From: Roseibium aquae
GTDB taxonomy: Bacteria; Pseudomonadota; Alphaproteobacteria; Rhizobiales; Stappiaceae
DNA length: 64,000 nucleotides
Assembly: GCF_008711285.1 (NCBI RefSeq)
Contig: NZ_VXDC01000001.1
Location: 496,001 to 560,000, forward strand
Direction: 5' to 3'
A model generated the notes under the pieces. The model did no database searches. It saw only the letters and a program-made list of their open reading frames with translations, and had not been told where the DNA came from. Shown piece after piece: positions 42,430-51,068 of this stretch. The position numbers and the translations under genes were made by a program. Position 1 is the first letter of the stretch, and every line of letters starts with the position of its first letter.

Positions 42430-43302
42430 TCAGACCTTGGCCCGGCCTTCCTCCACCGCGTCACGGATGAAGCGGGGCAGGGCGAATGCGGCCAGATGCA
42501 CTTCCGGCGTGTAGTACTTGGTCTGAAAGCCTTGCGCCTTGAACCGTTTCTCCAGAACGGCGAGCGGAACGTCCCGCAGCGCGGCGTGGTCCGATGCCCA
42601 GCCGAGCGCCATATGGCCGCCGAAATAGGTCGGAATGGCCGCGATATAGGCCGCCGCATCGTTGAAGATCCGGCCGAAGCGGGCGATCGACGTCACAAGC
42701 TCGTCTTTTTGCAGAAAGGGGACGCCGTTTTGCGTGACCATCACGCCGCCAGGCGTCAGGCACTTGTGGACGGCCGAGTAGAACTCCTGCGAGAACAGGA
42801 TCTCCCCCGGTCCGTGCGGGTCCGTGCTGTCGACGATCACGACATCGAACTTGCGATCCGTTTCGGCGACGAACTCCATGCCGTCCGCGATCACCAGTTC
42901 GAACCGGGTGTCGTCGAACACGCTGGCGTTGAACTCGGTGAAATGCAGCTTGGAGAAGTCGACGACGGACCGGTCGATCTCGACCTGGGTCAGCGTTTCC
43001 ACGGTGCCGTGTTTGAGCACTTCCTCCGCCAGCCCGCAGTCTCCGCCGCCAACGATCAGGACATGCCGCGGCGAGCCGTGGGCGAACAGCGGCACATGAG
43101 ACATCATCTCATGGTACATGAACTCATCGGCGGTGGTGACCTGGGTCACCCCGTCGAGCATCAGCACCTTGCCGAAGACCGCATTTGTAAACAGGACGAG
43201 GTCCTGATGCTCGCTGCGGTCCTGAAATAGAATGTCGTCACAGGAATAGCTGACTTGAACGCCGGGATAGAGCGTTTCGTTGAAGGTCAGTCCGTCGCTC
43301 AT
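42430..43302 (-). CDS. speE: Polyamine aminopropyltransferase (spermidine synthase)
   Basis: SpeE transfers an aminopropyl group from decarboxylated SAM to putrescine, giving spermidine. The 290-residue protein has a short N-terminal beta domain and a Rossmann methyltransferase-like core: VLMLDGVTQVTTADEFMYHE, HVLIVGGGDCGLAEEVLKHG, VVIVDSTDPHGPGEILFSQE (catalytic Asp). Length is typical of bacterial enzymes. Its ATG overlaps the stop of speD by four bases (ATGA), so both are translated from one mRNA, with SpeD providing the aminopropyl donor. Confidence 0.95.
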   Translation of the reverse strand: MSDGLTFNETLYPGVQVSYSCDDILFQDRSEHQDLVLFTNAVFGKVLMLDGVTQVTTADEFMYHEMMSHVPLFAHGSPRHVLIVGGGDCGLAEEVLKHGTVETLTQVEIDRSVVDFSKLHFTEFNASVFDDTRFELVIADGMEFVAETDRKFDVVIVDSTDPHGPGEILFSQEFYSAVHKCLTPGGVMVTQNGVPFLQKDELVTSIARFGRIFNDAAAYIAAIPTYFGGHMALGWASDHAALRDVPLAVLEKRFKAQGFQTKYYTPEVHLAAFALPRFIRDAVEEGRAKV

Positions 43303-43817
43303 TCGACTTCTTTGCCTCTCAAGAGTTCCGAGACATGCGACCGCCCTGGCGAAAAGGCCGCGTTCAAGACGTCAACACACTTTTCCGGCTTCGCATCGCC
43401 GCACATGAAGACGTCGAATGCCGCATAGCCGGCCTCCGGCCACGTGTGAACCGAGATATGGCTTTCGGCCAGCACGGCCACACCGCTCACGCCGGCCGGC
43501 TCGAACGGATGCAAGTGGATATGCAGCAAGGTGGCGCCGGCCTCGTCGACACAGCGGCGCAGCGTTTCTTCCATATAAGGCAGATCATCGAGACGCTCGG
43601 CGTCATAAAGGTCGATAATCAGGTGCGCACCAGCGCAGCGGACCCCCGCCTTCTCAATGAAGTGGTCCAGACGGTCGACGGGCTGAATGGCCTGCGACGC
43701 GGCGGATGTATGGTCTTCCTTCTGGGTGGTGCTTCTTGGCTCGGCAACGCTGTTCGCGCCTTCTGCAACACGAGCCTCCAAGTCCATCCCCAGTTGGAAG
43801 AGGGCGGTTTTTGGCAT
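43299..43817 (-). CDS. speD: S-adenosylmethionine decarboxylase proenzyme
   Basis: SpeD makes decarboxylated SAM; the proenzyme self-cleaves to create a pyruvoyl cofactor. The 172-residue protein has the cleavage region AVLAESHISVHTWPEAGYAA, cutting between Glu118 and Ser119, plus AGAHLIIDLYDAE and DVFMCGDAKPEKC, which contains the class 1 catalytic cysteine. Compared with class 1B enzymes of about 125 residues there is an N-terminal extension of about 55 residues (ALFQLGMDLEARVAEGANSV). The ATG at 43817 has GGGGAGA upstream. speE follows in a four-base overlap. Confidence 0.93.
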   Translation of the reverse strand: MPKTALFQLGMDLEARVAEGANSVAEPRSTTQKEDHTSAASQAIQPVDRLDHFIEKAGVRCAGAHLIIDLYDAERLDDLPYMEETLRRCVDEAGATLLHIHLHPFEPAGVSGVAVLAESHISVHTWPEAGYAAFDVFMCGDAKPEKCVDVLNAAFSPGRSHVSELLRGKEVE

Positions 43818-43868
43818 TTCGCTCTCCCCAACCAGCAGATGAAACCCGGCTTTCATTCCGGAGCGCAC

Positions 43869-43897
43869 GCTATACAATTTCCAGGGTGGAATCTCAA
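43869..43897 (-). promoter_or_regulatory. Candidate speD promoter with inverted repeat in the spacer
   Basis: On the minus strand, TTGAGA (43892-43897) is followed after 17 bases by TATAGC (43869-43874), about 52 bases before the speD ATG. The spacer contains TTCCACCCTGGAA (43879-43891), a perfect 5-bp inverted repeat around three bases, which could be a regulator site. Confidence 0.5.
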
Positions 43898-43956
43898 CAA
43901 CCGATTTCCATGTTATCATTTAGCCGGGCAAATAAATGTGTGAAGCTGGAGGGAAA

Positions 43957-44556
43957 GTGACTGTCGAGATCAAGGCGCTGACCGAAGAACATCTTGTTCG
44001 GGCCCTGCCGGAATTGGCGCGGCTGCGGATATCCGTCTTCCGCGACTGGCCGTATCTTTATGACGGGACAGCCGACTACGAGCAGAAATATCTGGCGCGC
44101 TATGCCGGAATTGAGGGAGCCGTGATCGTCGGGGCCTATGATGGCGATCTCCTTGTGGGCGCCGCTACGGGGATGCCGTTGGACGAGGAGGTCCCTGAAT
44201 TCCGGCAACCCTTCGAAGACGCTGGTCTCAACCCGTCCGGAATTTTCTACCTGGCCGAATCCGTTCTCGCACCCGGCTACCGGGGCACGGGGATCGGGCA
44301 TGCGTTTTTCGACAAGCGCGAAGCCCATGCCCGGCGGTTCGGGTTCGAGCGGGCCGCCTTCTGTTCGGTGATCCGCCCGCAGGACCATCCCTTGAGACCG
44401 GCCGGTTACCGGTCCCTCGACCCCTTCTGGACAAAACGGGGCTACCGTCCCCTGCCGGATGGGATCGTGCATTTTCCCTGGAAGGACGTTGACCGCGAAA
44501 CGGAAACGGAAAAGCCGTTGCAGATCTGGATGGGTCTACTACCTGGGCTTCGTTGA
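43957..44556 (+). CDS. GNAT-family N-acetyltransferase
   Basis: The 199-residue protein has the GNAT core: VIVGAYDGDLLVGAATGMPL, then FYLAESVLAPGYRGTGIGHA with the acetyl-CoA loop RGTGIG, then FFDKREAHARRFGFERAAFC and a C-terminal aromatic segment (FWTKRGYRPLPD). It would acetylate an amine of a small molecule or protein; the substrate is unknown. GTG at 43957 is preferred because GGAGGG precedes it; an ATG seven codons earlier (43936) is the alternative. It is divergent from speD, and polyamine acetylation is one speculative role. Confidence 0.85.
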   Translation: MTVEIKALTEEHLVRALPELARLRISVFRDWPYLYDGTADYEQKYLARYAGIEGAVIVGAYDGDLLVGAATGMPLDEEVPEFRQPFEDAGLNPSGIFYLAESVLAPGYRGTGIGHAFFDKREAHARRFGFERAAFCSVIRPQDHPLRPAGYRSLDPFWTKRGYRPLPDGIVHFPWKDVDRETETEKPLQIWMGLLPGLR

Positions 44557-44631
44557 ATCGGGTCAGTTTTCGTGTTTGAAGTGTCAAATGGAAGGGAAGG
44601 GCCGACCAGCTTCGGAACATCGGGAACGATT

Positions 44632-45507
44632 GTGAAATCAAAAGGCTTTAGCAACGGACCGAGCGTGTTGGCGCACCGGCTTGCCGCGCGGTTTGCCGGA
44701 AGCGCCTTAGCGATCGTATTGCTGGGACTATCGGGTTTCGTTCACGCGCCACTTGCCTCTGAATTTCGCCTGATCACATCGCCCTGGCCCCCGTCCAGTT
44801 TTTGGGATCAAGCCGGCAATCCGGCCGGAATTGCGGTGGACGTGGTGGAGGCCCTCAAGAAACGAGTTGGTGTCGACACGCCGATTGAAATCATCCCCTG
44901 GGCGCGGGGCTATCTCACGGCCCAGAAAAATCCGAATGTCATGCTGTTCACGGCGGCCCGCACACAGGAGCGTCAGGAGGCCGGTTTCACGTTTATCGGG
45001 CCCGTGATCATGTGGTCGCATATCTTGTGGTCGCGGGCGCAAGGTCCGGTTGCTGCGACGGATCTGGACGATATGCGTGCCATGAACGCCACGGCCGCAG
45101 CGGTTCGGGGCTCTTGGCAAGCCGACTACATTGCGGACGCTGGCTTGACGTTGGTTGAAACTGATGACCACGCCATGGGCGCGCGCATGCTTCTGGCAGG
45201 CCGGGTCGATTTCTGGCTGACTTCAGCGCTTCAAGCGGCCGCGGTTCTGGAGGAGATCGGACAGAAGCCGGCGGATGTTGTTCCAGTTGTGTCGGTCCGG
45301 CAGGCGCCAACCTATCTGATGGTCTCCGATGGGTCGGACCCCGAAACGTTGTCAAAATGGCAGGAGGCCTTCTCCCAATTCCAGGCGTCCCGGGAAGCTG
45401 TCCGGATCGCGGAGGACTGGAGCGCGCGCTTGAATATCGAGTTGACCTACAAGCCGGATATCGGTTTTGTCGGTGCCGCCATGGCTGCGGACGGGAGCGG
45501 TCTGTAG
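44632..45507 (+). CDS. Periplasmic solute-binding protein, family 3
   Basis: The protein of about 291 residues has a signal peptide (RLAARFAGSALAIVLLGLSG, cleavage likely after PLAS) and the family 3 opening FRLITSPWPPSSFWDQAGNP followed by AGIAVDVVEALKKRVGVDTP. The middle contains PWARGYLTAQKNPNVMLFTA, typical of stand-alone members related to amino-acid-binding ABC proteins. No ABC transporter genes are adjacent. The GTG at 44632 is tentative: the frame is open to 44572 (also GTG) and neither start has a strong ribosome-binding site. Confidence 0.8.
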   Translation: MKSKGFSNGPSVLAHRLAARFAGSALAIVLLGLSGFVHAPLASEFRLITSPWPPSSFWDQAGNPAGIAVDVVEALKKRVGVDTPIEIIPWARGYLTAQKNPNVMLFTAARTQERQEAGFTFIGPVIMWSHILWSRAQGPVAATDLDDMRAMNATAAAVRGSWQADYIADAGLTLVETDDHAMGARMLLAGRVDFWLTSALQAAAVLEEIGQKPADVVPVVSVRQAPTYLMVSDGSDPETLSKWQEAFSQFQASREAVRIAEDWSARLNIELTYKPDIGFVGAAMAADGSGL

Positions 45508-45614
45508 CCGCGTCCCGCCCCGCTCCATCCCTCTCTGCGAAAAGTCCCGGGCCTGCGCTCTGGTCCGTCCCGCACGCCGGATTTCGGGAAGTCTTTTCCA
45601 AGACGGTGGACCCT

Positions 45615-46376
45615 TTAGCCGCCGATCAGCTGCCACGTGATGGTCACGGAGGCCGACAATGTGCTCTCACCGGCCTCGATCGGTGCCGCGTCCGCGGCCA
45701 TCATGGCTTTTTCCAGCCGCATTCCGACTGGCCGGGGCAGGGTCGCGCCGGCCTCGGAGATCGACATGACGGTTCCCAGTTCGGCGCCGGCGGCCTTGGC
45801 GAAAACTTCCGCCTTGTGGCGCGCGTCGGCGACGGCTCTTGTCCGGGCCTCATCCAGCTTGCTGCCTGGATCGCTGACATCGAATTGAATGCCGCCGATC
45901 TGGTTGGCGCCGCTGGCAACGACAAGGGTCAGGATATCGCCGAGTTTCTCCAGATTGCGGATGTTGACCTGCACGCCATTGGCGACTTCGTAGCCCACGA
46001 TCCGCGGTGGATTTCCGTTCCGATTGTCCGAATGGTCGTAGCGCGGATAGATTGAAAAGCCGCTCGTTTGAATGTCGCGTTCCTCGATCCCGGCTGCCTT
46101 GATCTGGCTTATGACAGCGCTCAGATCCGTGCTGTTTTGCGACAGGGCTTCGGGGGCGGTCGTGCCGGTGGTCACGACCCGGGTCGTGATCACCGCCATG
46201 TCGGGGGCCACATTCACCTCGCCGCGTCCGGTGATGGTGATGTGTGAAACCGGATCGGAGGCCGGCTGGGCGGCGGCCGGAAGTCCGGCGGATACGGCAA
46301 GGGCCAATGCGCCACCCAAGGCAAGGAGGGTGCGGGAAATCTTGGGGCCAAACGCGGTGCGGGCAATCTCGAACAT
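45615..46376 (-). CDS. SIMPL domain (DUF541) periplasmic protein
   Basis: The 253-residue protein has a signal peptide (LLALGGALALAVSAGLPAAA), then the SIMPL pattern: HITITGRGEVNVAPDMAVIT, EALSQNSTDLSAVISQIKAA with GIEERDIQTSGFSIYPRYD, and at the end STLSASVTITWQL. Family members are exported and loosely linked to oxidative stress or signalling. No operon partner: it converges with the solute-binding protein and is followed upstream by the AI-2E transporter gene on the same strand, 150 bases away. Confidence 0.87.
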   Translation of the reverse strand: MFEIARTAFGPKISRTLLALGGALALAVSAGLPAAAQPASDPVSHITITGRGEVNVAPDMAVITTRVVTTGTTAPEALSQNSTDLSAVISQIKAAGIEERDIQTSGFSIYPRYDHSDNRNGNPPRIVGYEVANGVQVNIRNLEKLGDILTLVVASGANQIGGIQFDVSDPGSKLDEARTRAVADARHKAEVFAKAAGAELGTVMSISEAGATLPRPVGMRLEKAMMAADAAPIEAGESTLSASVTITWQLIGG

Positions 46377-46525
46377 TGAAATGATCCGTTGTTTTGCCGG
46401 AAGGGACCGGCGTGCTGTGTGACGCGGTTGAGTATTCCGCGCGAAAATGGCGCGGCCATGACCGTTCGGTTCATCCGCGGTTCAGCCGCGCGGCCCGTGC
46501 GTGGAGCCGGTGCTTGGAGCCGGTG

Positions 46526-47584
46526 TCAGGCGCGGGTATCCGGGGCCGGGTCCACATCGCCATTCGCCGACAGCAGGACCGCCACCGGACGGGCGGCGGG
46601 GATCTTGGCGCAGATGATCACGATGACGACGGTTAGGGGCACGCACAGAACCATCCCGACAACGCCCCAGATCGCGCCCCAAAGCGCCAGCGAGAGCATG
46701 ATCACCACACCCGACAGATTGAGGCTCGATCCCATCAGCCGCGGCTCTATCAGGTTTCCGATGGAGAACTGGATGATGCCAAGGCCAATCGCGATCACGA
46801 AGAACGGGGTCAGTGTTTCGAAGTAAACCAGGGCCAAAAGGCTGGGGAAGATCACACCGATCAGCGATCCGATGGTGGGGATGTAGTTGAGCAGGAAGGC
46901 GATGAACCCGAACAGGGCGGCATAGGGAAGCCCCATCACGATCAGAATGCCGCTGGTCAGGGCCCCGGTCGCAATGCTGACCGCCGTCTTGATCCCGAAA
47001 TAGTGCCGGATGCTGCGGTTGATCTCGGAGCGCATGCGGAAGGCCGCCTGGGCCTGTGCGCTGTCGGGAAACAGCTTGGCGAATTTTGTGTCGAAGGTGG
47101 ATTGTTCCAGCATGAGGAACAGGGTGTAGATGAAGACAAGCGACGCCGAACCGGCGATGGTGGTCAGAAACGTCGCGCCCGCCGAAACGAGCCGTTGAAC
47201 CCCGCCGTCGGGAAACAGATCGGACAGTTCGATCGGATCGTTGAGGTTCAGGTGGCCCGCCACCTGTGCCACGATCGCCTCCAGCCGCGCCTGATAGGCG
47301 GGCGCGTCGCGGGCAAGCTCGGTCAGGTTCGCGGTGACGATGTCGATGATGACGATGCCGGCCGAGAAGATCGCGATCAGCGAGACCGGCAGGGCCACCC
47401 AGCCCGGCAAATGCGCGGTTCCGAACGGGATCTGGCGCACGGCCTCCGCCAGCGCGTTGATCAGGTACCAGACGACAAGCGCGATAACGAAGGGAATGAG
47501 CAGTGAGCGCCCGACCACCAGCAGCCAGCCGAACACGGCAATGGAAACCAGACACAGGGTGAGGGTGAGAAGCGGAGAGCGCAT
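46526..47584 (-). CDS. AI-2E family (PerM-type) transporter
   Basis: The 352-residue protein has about eight membrane segments. It starts MRSPLLTLTLCLVSIAVFG and shows the family features GIKTAVSIATGALTSGILIV and FLLNYIPTIGSLIGVIFPSL, then LALWGAIWGVVGMVLCVPLT near the end. The family includes autoinducer-2 exporters, PerM and Na+(Li+)/H+ antiporters, so the cargo is unknown. The ATG at 47584 was chosen because the frame further upstream (to 47938) runs over the tRNA region and is not protein-like. Confidence 0.88.
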   Translation of the reverse strand: MRSPLLTLTLCLVSIAVFGWLLVVGRSLLIPFVIALVVWYLINALAEAVRQIPFGTAHLPGWVALPVSLIAIFSAGIVIIDIVTANLTELARDAPAYQARLEAIVAQVAGHLNLNDPIELSDLFPDGGVQRLVSAGATFLTTIAGSASLVFIYTLFLMLEQSTFDTKFAKLFPDSAQAQAAFRMRSEINRSIRHYFGIKTAVSIATGALTSGILIVMGLPYAALFGFIAFLLNYIPTIGSLIGVIFPSLLALVYFETLTPFFVIAIGLGIIQFSIGNLIEPRLMGSSLNLSGVVIMLSLALWGAIWGVVGMVLCVPLTVVIVIICAKIPAARPVAVLLSANGDVDPAPDTRA

Positions 47585-47923
47585 GGACCTGCCGGAAAAG
47601 GATGAGAGGGCGAACGCGGACCCGATATGCCTAGCGCAATTCCCTGTGAGGTTGAAGCGGTGCGCTCCCCTCCGACCATGATAAATTGCGCGCACTTTTA
47701 ACGTGTTAGACCCACTATTCCGGATCCGGCCGATCACGGCGCGTGTCCAGCCCGGAATGGGATGCCCCGGCGTGCAAATCATGCCGTGACCCGTCGCGGA
47801 CCGCGGTTTCAAGCGGGCGCTGCCGATCCGGTTCGCGCGCAAACCGTCTTGCTCCCGCTCAAAGCATGGTATAGTGGATGCACGTCGATCCGGCATGCGC
47901 CTCAGGGGTGCCCGCGGTCGCAT
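47585..47923. promoter_or_regulatory. Intergenic region with candidate tRNA promoter
   Basis: This 339-base gap holds no gene. On the plus strand TTGCTC (47849-47854) and TATAGT (47870-47875) are separated by 15-16 bases and lie about 50 bases before the tRNA, a plausible tRNA promoter with slightly short spacing. The minus-strand promoter of the AI-2E transporter must also lie here but is not recognised. Confidence 0.45.
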
Positions 47924-48000
47924 GGGCCTGTAGCTCAACTGGTTAGAGCCGTCCGCTCATAACGGATTGGTTGGGGGTTCGAGTCCCTCCGGGCCCACCA
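47924..48000 (+). tRNA. tRNA with CAU anticodon, probably tRNA-Ile2
   Basis: The 77-base sequence folds as a cloverleaf: acceptor GGGCCTG pairing with CGGGCCC (one G-T), D-arm with GTAGCTCAACTGGTTAGAG, anticodon loop CTCATAA, T-arm with GGTTCGAGTC, and an encoded CCA end. The CAU anticodon fits elongator Met or the lysidine-modified minor Ile tRNA. The ATTGGTTG-G segment after the anticodon stem and the G/C-rich acceptor resemble tRNA-Ile2 more, but this is not certain. Confidence 0.9.
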
Positions 48001-48029
48001 TTTTCAGCTCACATCACGTACGTACCGAC

Positions 48030-49289
48030 TCACAGCCCTAACCGCTCCAGAATTTGCGGGATCTTGGCCTTGACCTTGAAAAAGCCGGCGGTCGCGTGCG
48101 GCCAGACGAGGTCGTCATAGGGGCGGCGGAACTGGATCAGCATGAGACCGGCCGCCGCCAAATCGGCCGCGGCGGCGCGAAGCGCATCGCCGACCGGCCC
48201 CGCCGGCGCATAGGCGGTCGCGATCATGTTGGCGTCGGCGGCTTGAGCCAGCGCGGCCAGTGCCCCCGTCCAGTTTTCGGCGGGCAGGACGATCCCCGGA
48301 TCCAGCCCGAAATGGCGCGCCGACCGCGCCAGTCCCTGGTTGACCACGGCGGACGAGAAACGTTCGACAGCGGGCGACACGGGAAGCGGAGAGCGGTGCG
48401 CGGCAAGGCTCAAACCGGCCGCGGCCACCACCGTCAGACCGCCGGTTTCCCAGCTTTCCGGATGGGTGTCCTCCTCCGTGATCAGCAGGACGCACCGGCC
48501 TGACCGGGGCGGCGCGCTTGCTGCCGGGATCGGCACCCGTCCCCCGAGCGGTGGCTCGTCCAGCGGTTCTGCGGCGCGCGCAAGGCCGTGTGTGTCGCGA
48601 AACCGTCCGCCCGTATACCGGGCGATGTTGTCCGGGATGGCGAGATAGGTCTTGCCTTTGGTGTGGAGCCCGCCGACCCAGCGCCAAGACAGGGTGTTGG
48701 AGGCCGGGTCGCCGTCCAGCAGATGCCGGTAGAAGAAATCCGCGCCCAGTTCCCAGGGCAGGCGCAGGGTGAAGATCCAGATGCTGGCGAACCACATGCG
48801 CGCGTGATTGTGAAGATAGCCGGTTTCGGTCAGTTCCTTTGCCCAAGCGTCGAAACAGGCGATCCCGGTGCGGCCTTCGACGGCCTCGCAATAGGCCTTG
48901 CGCAGACCGCTGTTGGCGTCCAGCGCCGCGATCTGGTGCGCAAGGGCGGTCCGATAGCGGATCCAGACGTCCGGTCTTTGCTCCAGCCAGCCCTTGAAAT
49001 AACCGCGCCAAAACACTTCTTGAATGAACTTCTCCGCCGTCGACGCGCTGAACCGGTTCAAGGTGGCGGCCAGAACCTCTTCTTCCAGAATCACCCGATG
49101 GCGGATCCAGGGAGACAAGGCGGAGATGTTCGACCGGTTGTCCGGGCCGAAATCGTGATTGCGCGTGTCCGCGTATGTCCGGCCGGAGCTCGGGACGAAC
49201 CGGCGGAGCCGCTCCAGCGCGGCCTCCCGTGCCGGGTCCCAAGACCGGATCGTGTCGGCGGTGTCGGAAATGAGATCAAGCTGGGTCAT
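48030..49289 (-). CDS. Photolyase/cryptochrome-like protein with FAD domain first
   Basis: The 419-residue protein begins at once with the helical FAD-binding domain: NRSNISALSPWIRHRVI, EKFIQEVFWRGYFKGWLEQ, TGYLHNHARMWFASIWIF, LLDGDPASNTLSWRWVGG and GKTYLAIPDNIARYTGGRF. Normal photolyases have the alpha/beta antenna domain before this. Here a Pro-rich linker near residues 235-250 leads to a C-terminal alpha/beta region (RCVLLITEEDTHPE onward) that ends PHATAGFFKVKAKIPQIL. The domain order therefore looks swapped. DNA repair or light-sensing activity is plausible but unproven. It overlaps the methyltransferase gene by 14 bases. Confidence 0.8.
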   Translation of the reverse strand: MTQLDLISDTADTIRSWDPAREAALERLRRFVPSSGRTYADTRNHDFGPDNRSNISALSPWIRHRVILEEEVLAATLNRFSASTAEKFIQEVFWRGYFKGWLEQRPDVWIRYRTALAHQIAALDANSGLRKAYCEAVEGRTGIACFDAWAKELTETGYLHNHARMWFASIWIFTLRLPWELGADFFYRHLLDGDPASNTLSWRWVGGLHTKGKTYLAIPDNIARYTGGRFRDTHGLARAAEPLDEPPLGGRVPIPAASAPPRSGRCVLLITEEDTHPESWETGGLTVVAAAGLSLAAHRSPLPVSPAVERFSSAVVNQGLARSARHFGLDPGIVLPAENWTGALAALAQAADANMIATAYAPAGPVGDALRAAAADLAAAGLMLIQFRRPYDDLVWPHATAGFFKVKAKIPQILERLGL

Positions 49290-50160
49290 TGGCTATCGTG
49301 CCGTTGGTGGAAGGCGCTTGGCGGGTCCGCGACCGCAAGCGCGGCAGGAAATAGGGGGTATGGGCGCGATAGGCCTCGAATTCGGCGCCGAACATCCTTG
49401 TATAGCGCCGCTCTTTCAGAACCGGTGCGCACACGCAATAAAGAGTGAGCAGGCTGGCCAGCAGGAGCTGGTCCGGGGTCCAGGTCGGTACCGTCCACAG
49501 GGTCAGCGTGAAGGACAGATAGATCGGATGGCGCATGACGGCGAACAAGCCGGCGGATGGCATGGGCGGGAATTGGGGCCGTACCCCGCGCGCCAGCGAG
49601 GCCCAGCCCAGAAGGCCGCTTTGGACTTCCGCGCCGGCATCGAACGAGGCCTTGATCAACAAAAGCCAGCAGGCGCCGTAGAGAAGCCCGAACAGCCAGA
49701 GCAGCGCGCCTTCCGCCTGCCACCAGACGATGCCGCTTGGCGTCCAGAACACGAACAGCAGGCCAAGCTGGATGGACGCGACAAGGGCATAGGTGGTCGT
49801 CGCGAGGGTCTTGCCGGTGCCCGCCGGGGCGAGCCCCGCAAGAACCTTGCCGCCCGTCCGGGTCAGCAAAAAGGAATGGCCGAGCGGGAACTGGGCGATC
49901 AGTGCGGCGTTGACGAACCAGCCCCAGGGACTGGGCACGGCGCCCAGGCTCCTGGACATGCCGAACCACATGGCGGCGATCATGGCCAGAACGGCAAGAC
50001 CGAACATTGCATGGCACAGGCCACCATACACAAGCGCTAGAGCGAGGTCGCGCCTGGTTTGGGCCGCGGATCGCGGCACCGGATCGGCGGTCATCGCGCG
50101 GCGCAGGGGCGGAAAGGCCTTGAGCAGCGACAAAAGGCTTCGCACGGCAGGCCGGCTCAT
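49276..50160 (-). CDS. Isoprenylcysteine-methyltransferase-like (ICMT/NnrU/MddA-type) membrane protein
   Basis: The 294-residue protein has six or so membrane segments and the conserved C-terminal block of the ICMT-like family: AVMRHPIYLSFTLTLWTVPT, then LKERRYTRMFGAEFEAYRAH. The combination W-x-x-P followed by W-T and L-L-L-A resembles methanethiol S-methyltransferases (MddA), which make DMS from methanethiol, but lipid or other thiol methylation is equally possible. The GTP-like G-T-G-K-T run in a loop is not a P-loop in context. It overlaps the SDR by four bases and the photolyase-like gene by 14, giving one tightly coupled operon. Confidence 0.72.
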   Translation of the reverse strand: MSRPAVRSLLSLLKAFPPLRRAMTADPVPRSAAQTRRDLALALVYGGLCHAMFGLAVLAMIAAMWFGMSRSLGAVPSPWGWFVNAALIAQFPLGHSFLLTRTGGKVLAGLAPAGTGKTLATTTYALVASIQLGLLFVFWTPSGIVWWQAEGALLWLFGLLYGACWLLLIKASFDAGAEVQSGLLGWASLARGVRPQFPPMPSAGLFAVMRHPIYLSFTLTLWTVPTWTPDQLLLASLLTLYCVCAPVLKERRYTRMFGAEFEAYRAHTPYFLPRLRSRTRQAPSTNGTIANDPA

Positions 50161-50993
50161 CCGTTGCGGCGTTGCAAGCTAGCGGACAGATCCAGTCCGC
50201 GTTTCAGGCCGCCGGCAAAGGCGGCGCGCAGATCGGCGGCGGGCTGCAAGACGCGGCCGGGCCCTTTTTCGACAATGAGCGTGCGCCTTTTGCCAAGCGC
50301 ATCGAGCGCCTTGCGGGCCACTTCGGCCGGGTCCATCGCGCCGGGCAGGTCTCCGCCGGAAAAACCCGCCGTGCGGCCGAAGCCGGTTCGGGTCGCCCCC
50401 GGGCAAACGCACAGGACGTCCACGGGCTCCGGTCCGAGCTCGGCGGCAAGCGCTTCACTGAACGACAGCATGAACGCCTTGGTGGCCGCATAGACCGCCA
50501 GTTTCGGCACGGGCACGAACGCGGCGGAACTGCCCATCAAGATCAGTCCGGCCGGGCGTTTGGACGTTCTGGCCCGGTCCGTCATGCCGGGCAGAAGCGC
50601 ATGGGTCAGCGCGATAACGGCGGACAGATTCAGCTCGACGGTCTTGAGATGATCCTCCACCGAGCGCTCCAGGAAGCTGCCATAGCTGCCCATCCCGGCA
50701 TTGGCGATGACAAGGTCGACGCTGGCTGCCTCGGCCGCGTCGATGACGGCGGCGCGCCCGTCGGCCTCCGTCAGATCCGCTTCTACCAGGCTTACCGATC
50801 TGCCCTGGGCCTCCAGCTCAATCTGGACGTTGGCGAGCGAAGCTGCGTCCCGCCCGGTGAGCACGAGATGGGTTTCACGGGGCAGGGCCCGTGCGAAGGC
50901 TTCGCCAATGCCGCGGCTCGCGCCGGTTATCAGGGCTGAGGTCGGAGCCTTGCGCTTTCGTTTGCAGATCGTCATGACGTGGCCTTTCCGCAT
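50157..50993 (-). CDS. Short-chain dehydrogenase/reductase
   Basis: The 278-residue classical SDR has the cofactor motif SALITGASRGIGEAFARAL, the structural NAG in DLVIANAGMG, the catalytic serine segment LILMGSSAAFV and the YxxxK motif in AVYAATKAFM, and then CPGATRTGFG. An Arg a little after the second beta strand (LTGRDAAS) suggests NADP(H). Substrate unknown. ATG at 50993 has AGGAG four bases upstream; ATG at 50975 also has AAAGG. It is the first gene of the SDR-methyltransferase-photolyase unit and starts 75 bases after the TRAP large permease stop on the same strand. Confidence 0.85.
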   Translation of the reverse strand: MRKGHVMTICKRKRKAPTSALITGASRGIGEAFARALPRETHLVLTGRDAASLANVQIELEAQGRSVSLVEADLTEADGRAAVIDAAEAASVDLVIANAGMGSYGSFLERSVEDHLKTVELNLSAVIALTHALLPGMTDRARTSKRPAGLILMGSSAAFVPVPKLAVYAATKAFMLSFSEALAAELGPEPVDVLCVCPGATRTGFGRTAGFSGGDLPGAMDPAEVARKALDALGKRRTLIVEKGPGRVLQPAADLRAAFAGGLKRGLDLSASLQRRNG

Positions 50994-51068
50994 ATGTCTC
51001 CTGACATCTACGCGCAAAGGCCGCATCGGGATTGCTTCTGCGTCAGCGTGACCACATCGGCGTGGCGG

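Noticed and set aside
47585-47938. 5' extension of the AI-2E transporter frame over the tRNA region
   Set aside because: The tRNA occupies 47924-48000 and the upstream translation is basic and non-conserved; a proper hydrophobic start exists at 47584.
47924-48000. Elongator tRNA-Met
   Set aside because: The CAU anticodon fits, but the sequence after the anticodon stem and the acceptor resemble tRNA-Ile2; the call stays open.
49276-50160. Firm assignment of the ICMT-like protein as MddA
   Set aside because: Only the C-terminal block is diagnostic and other methyltransferases share it. I give the family but no gene symbol.
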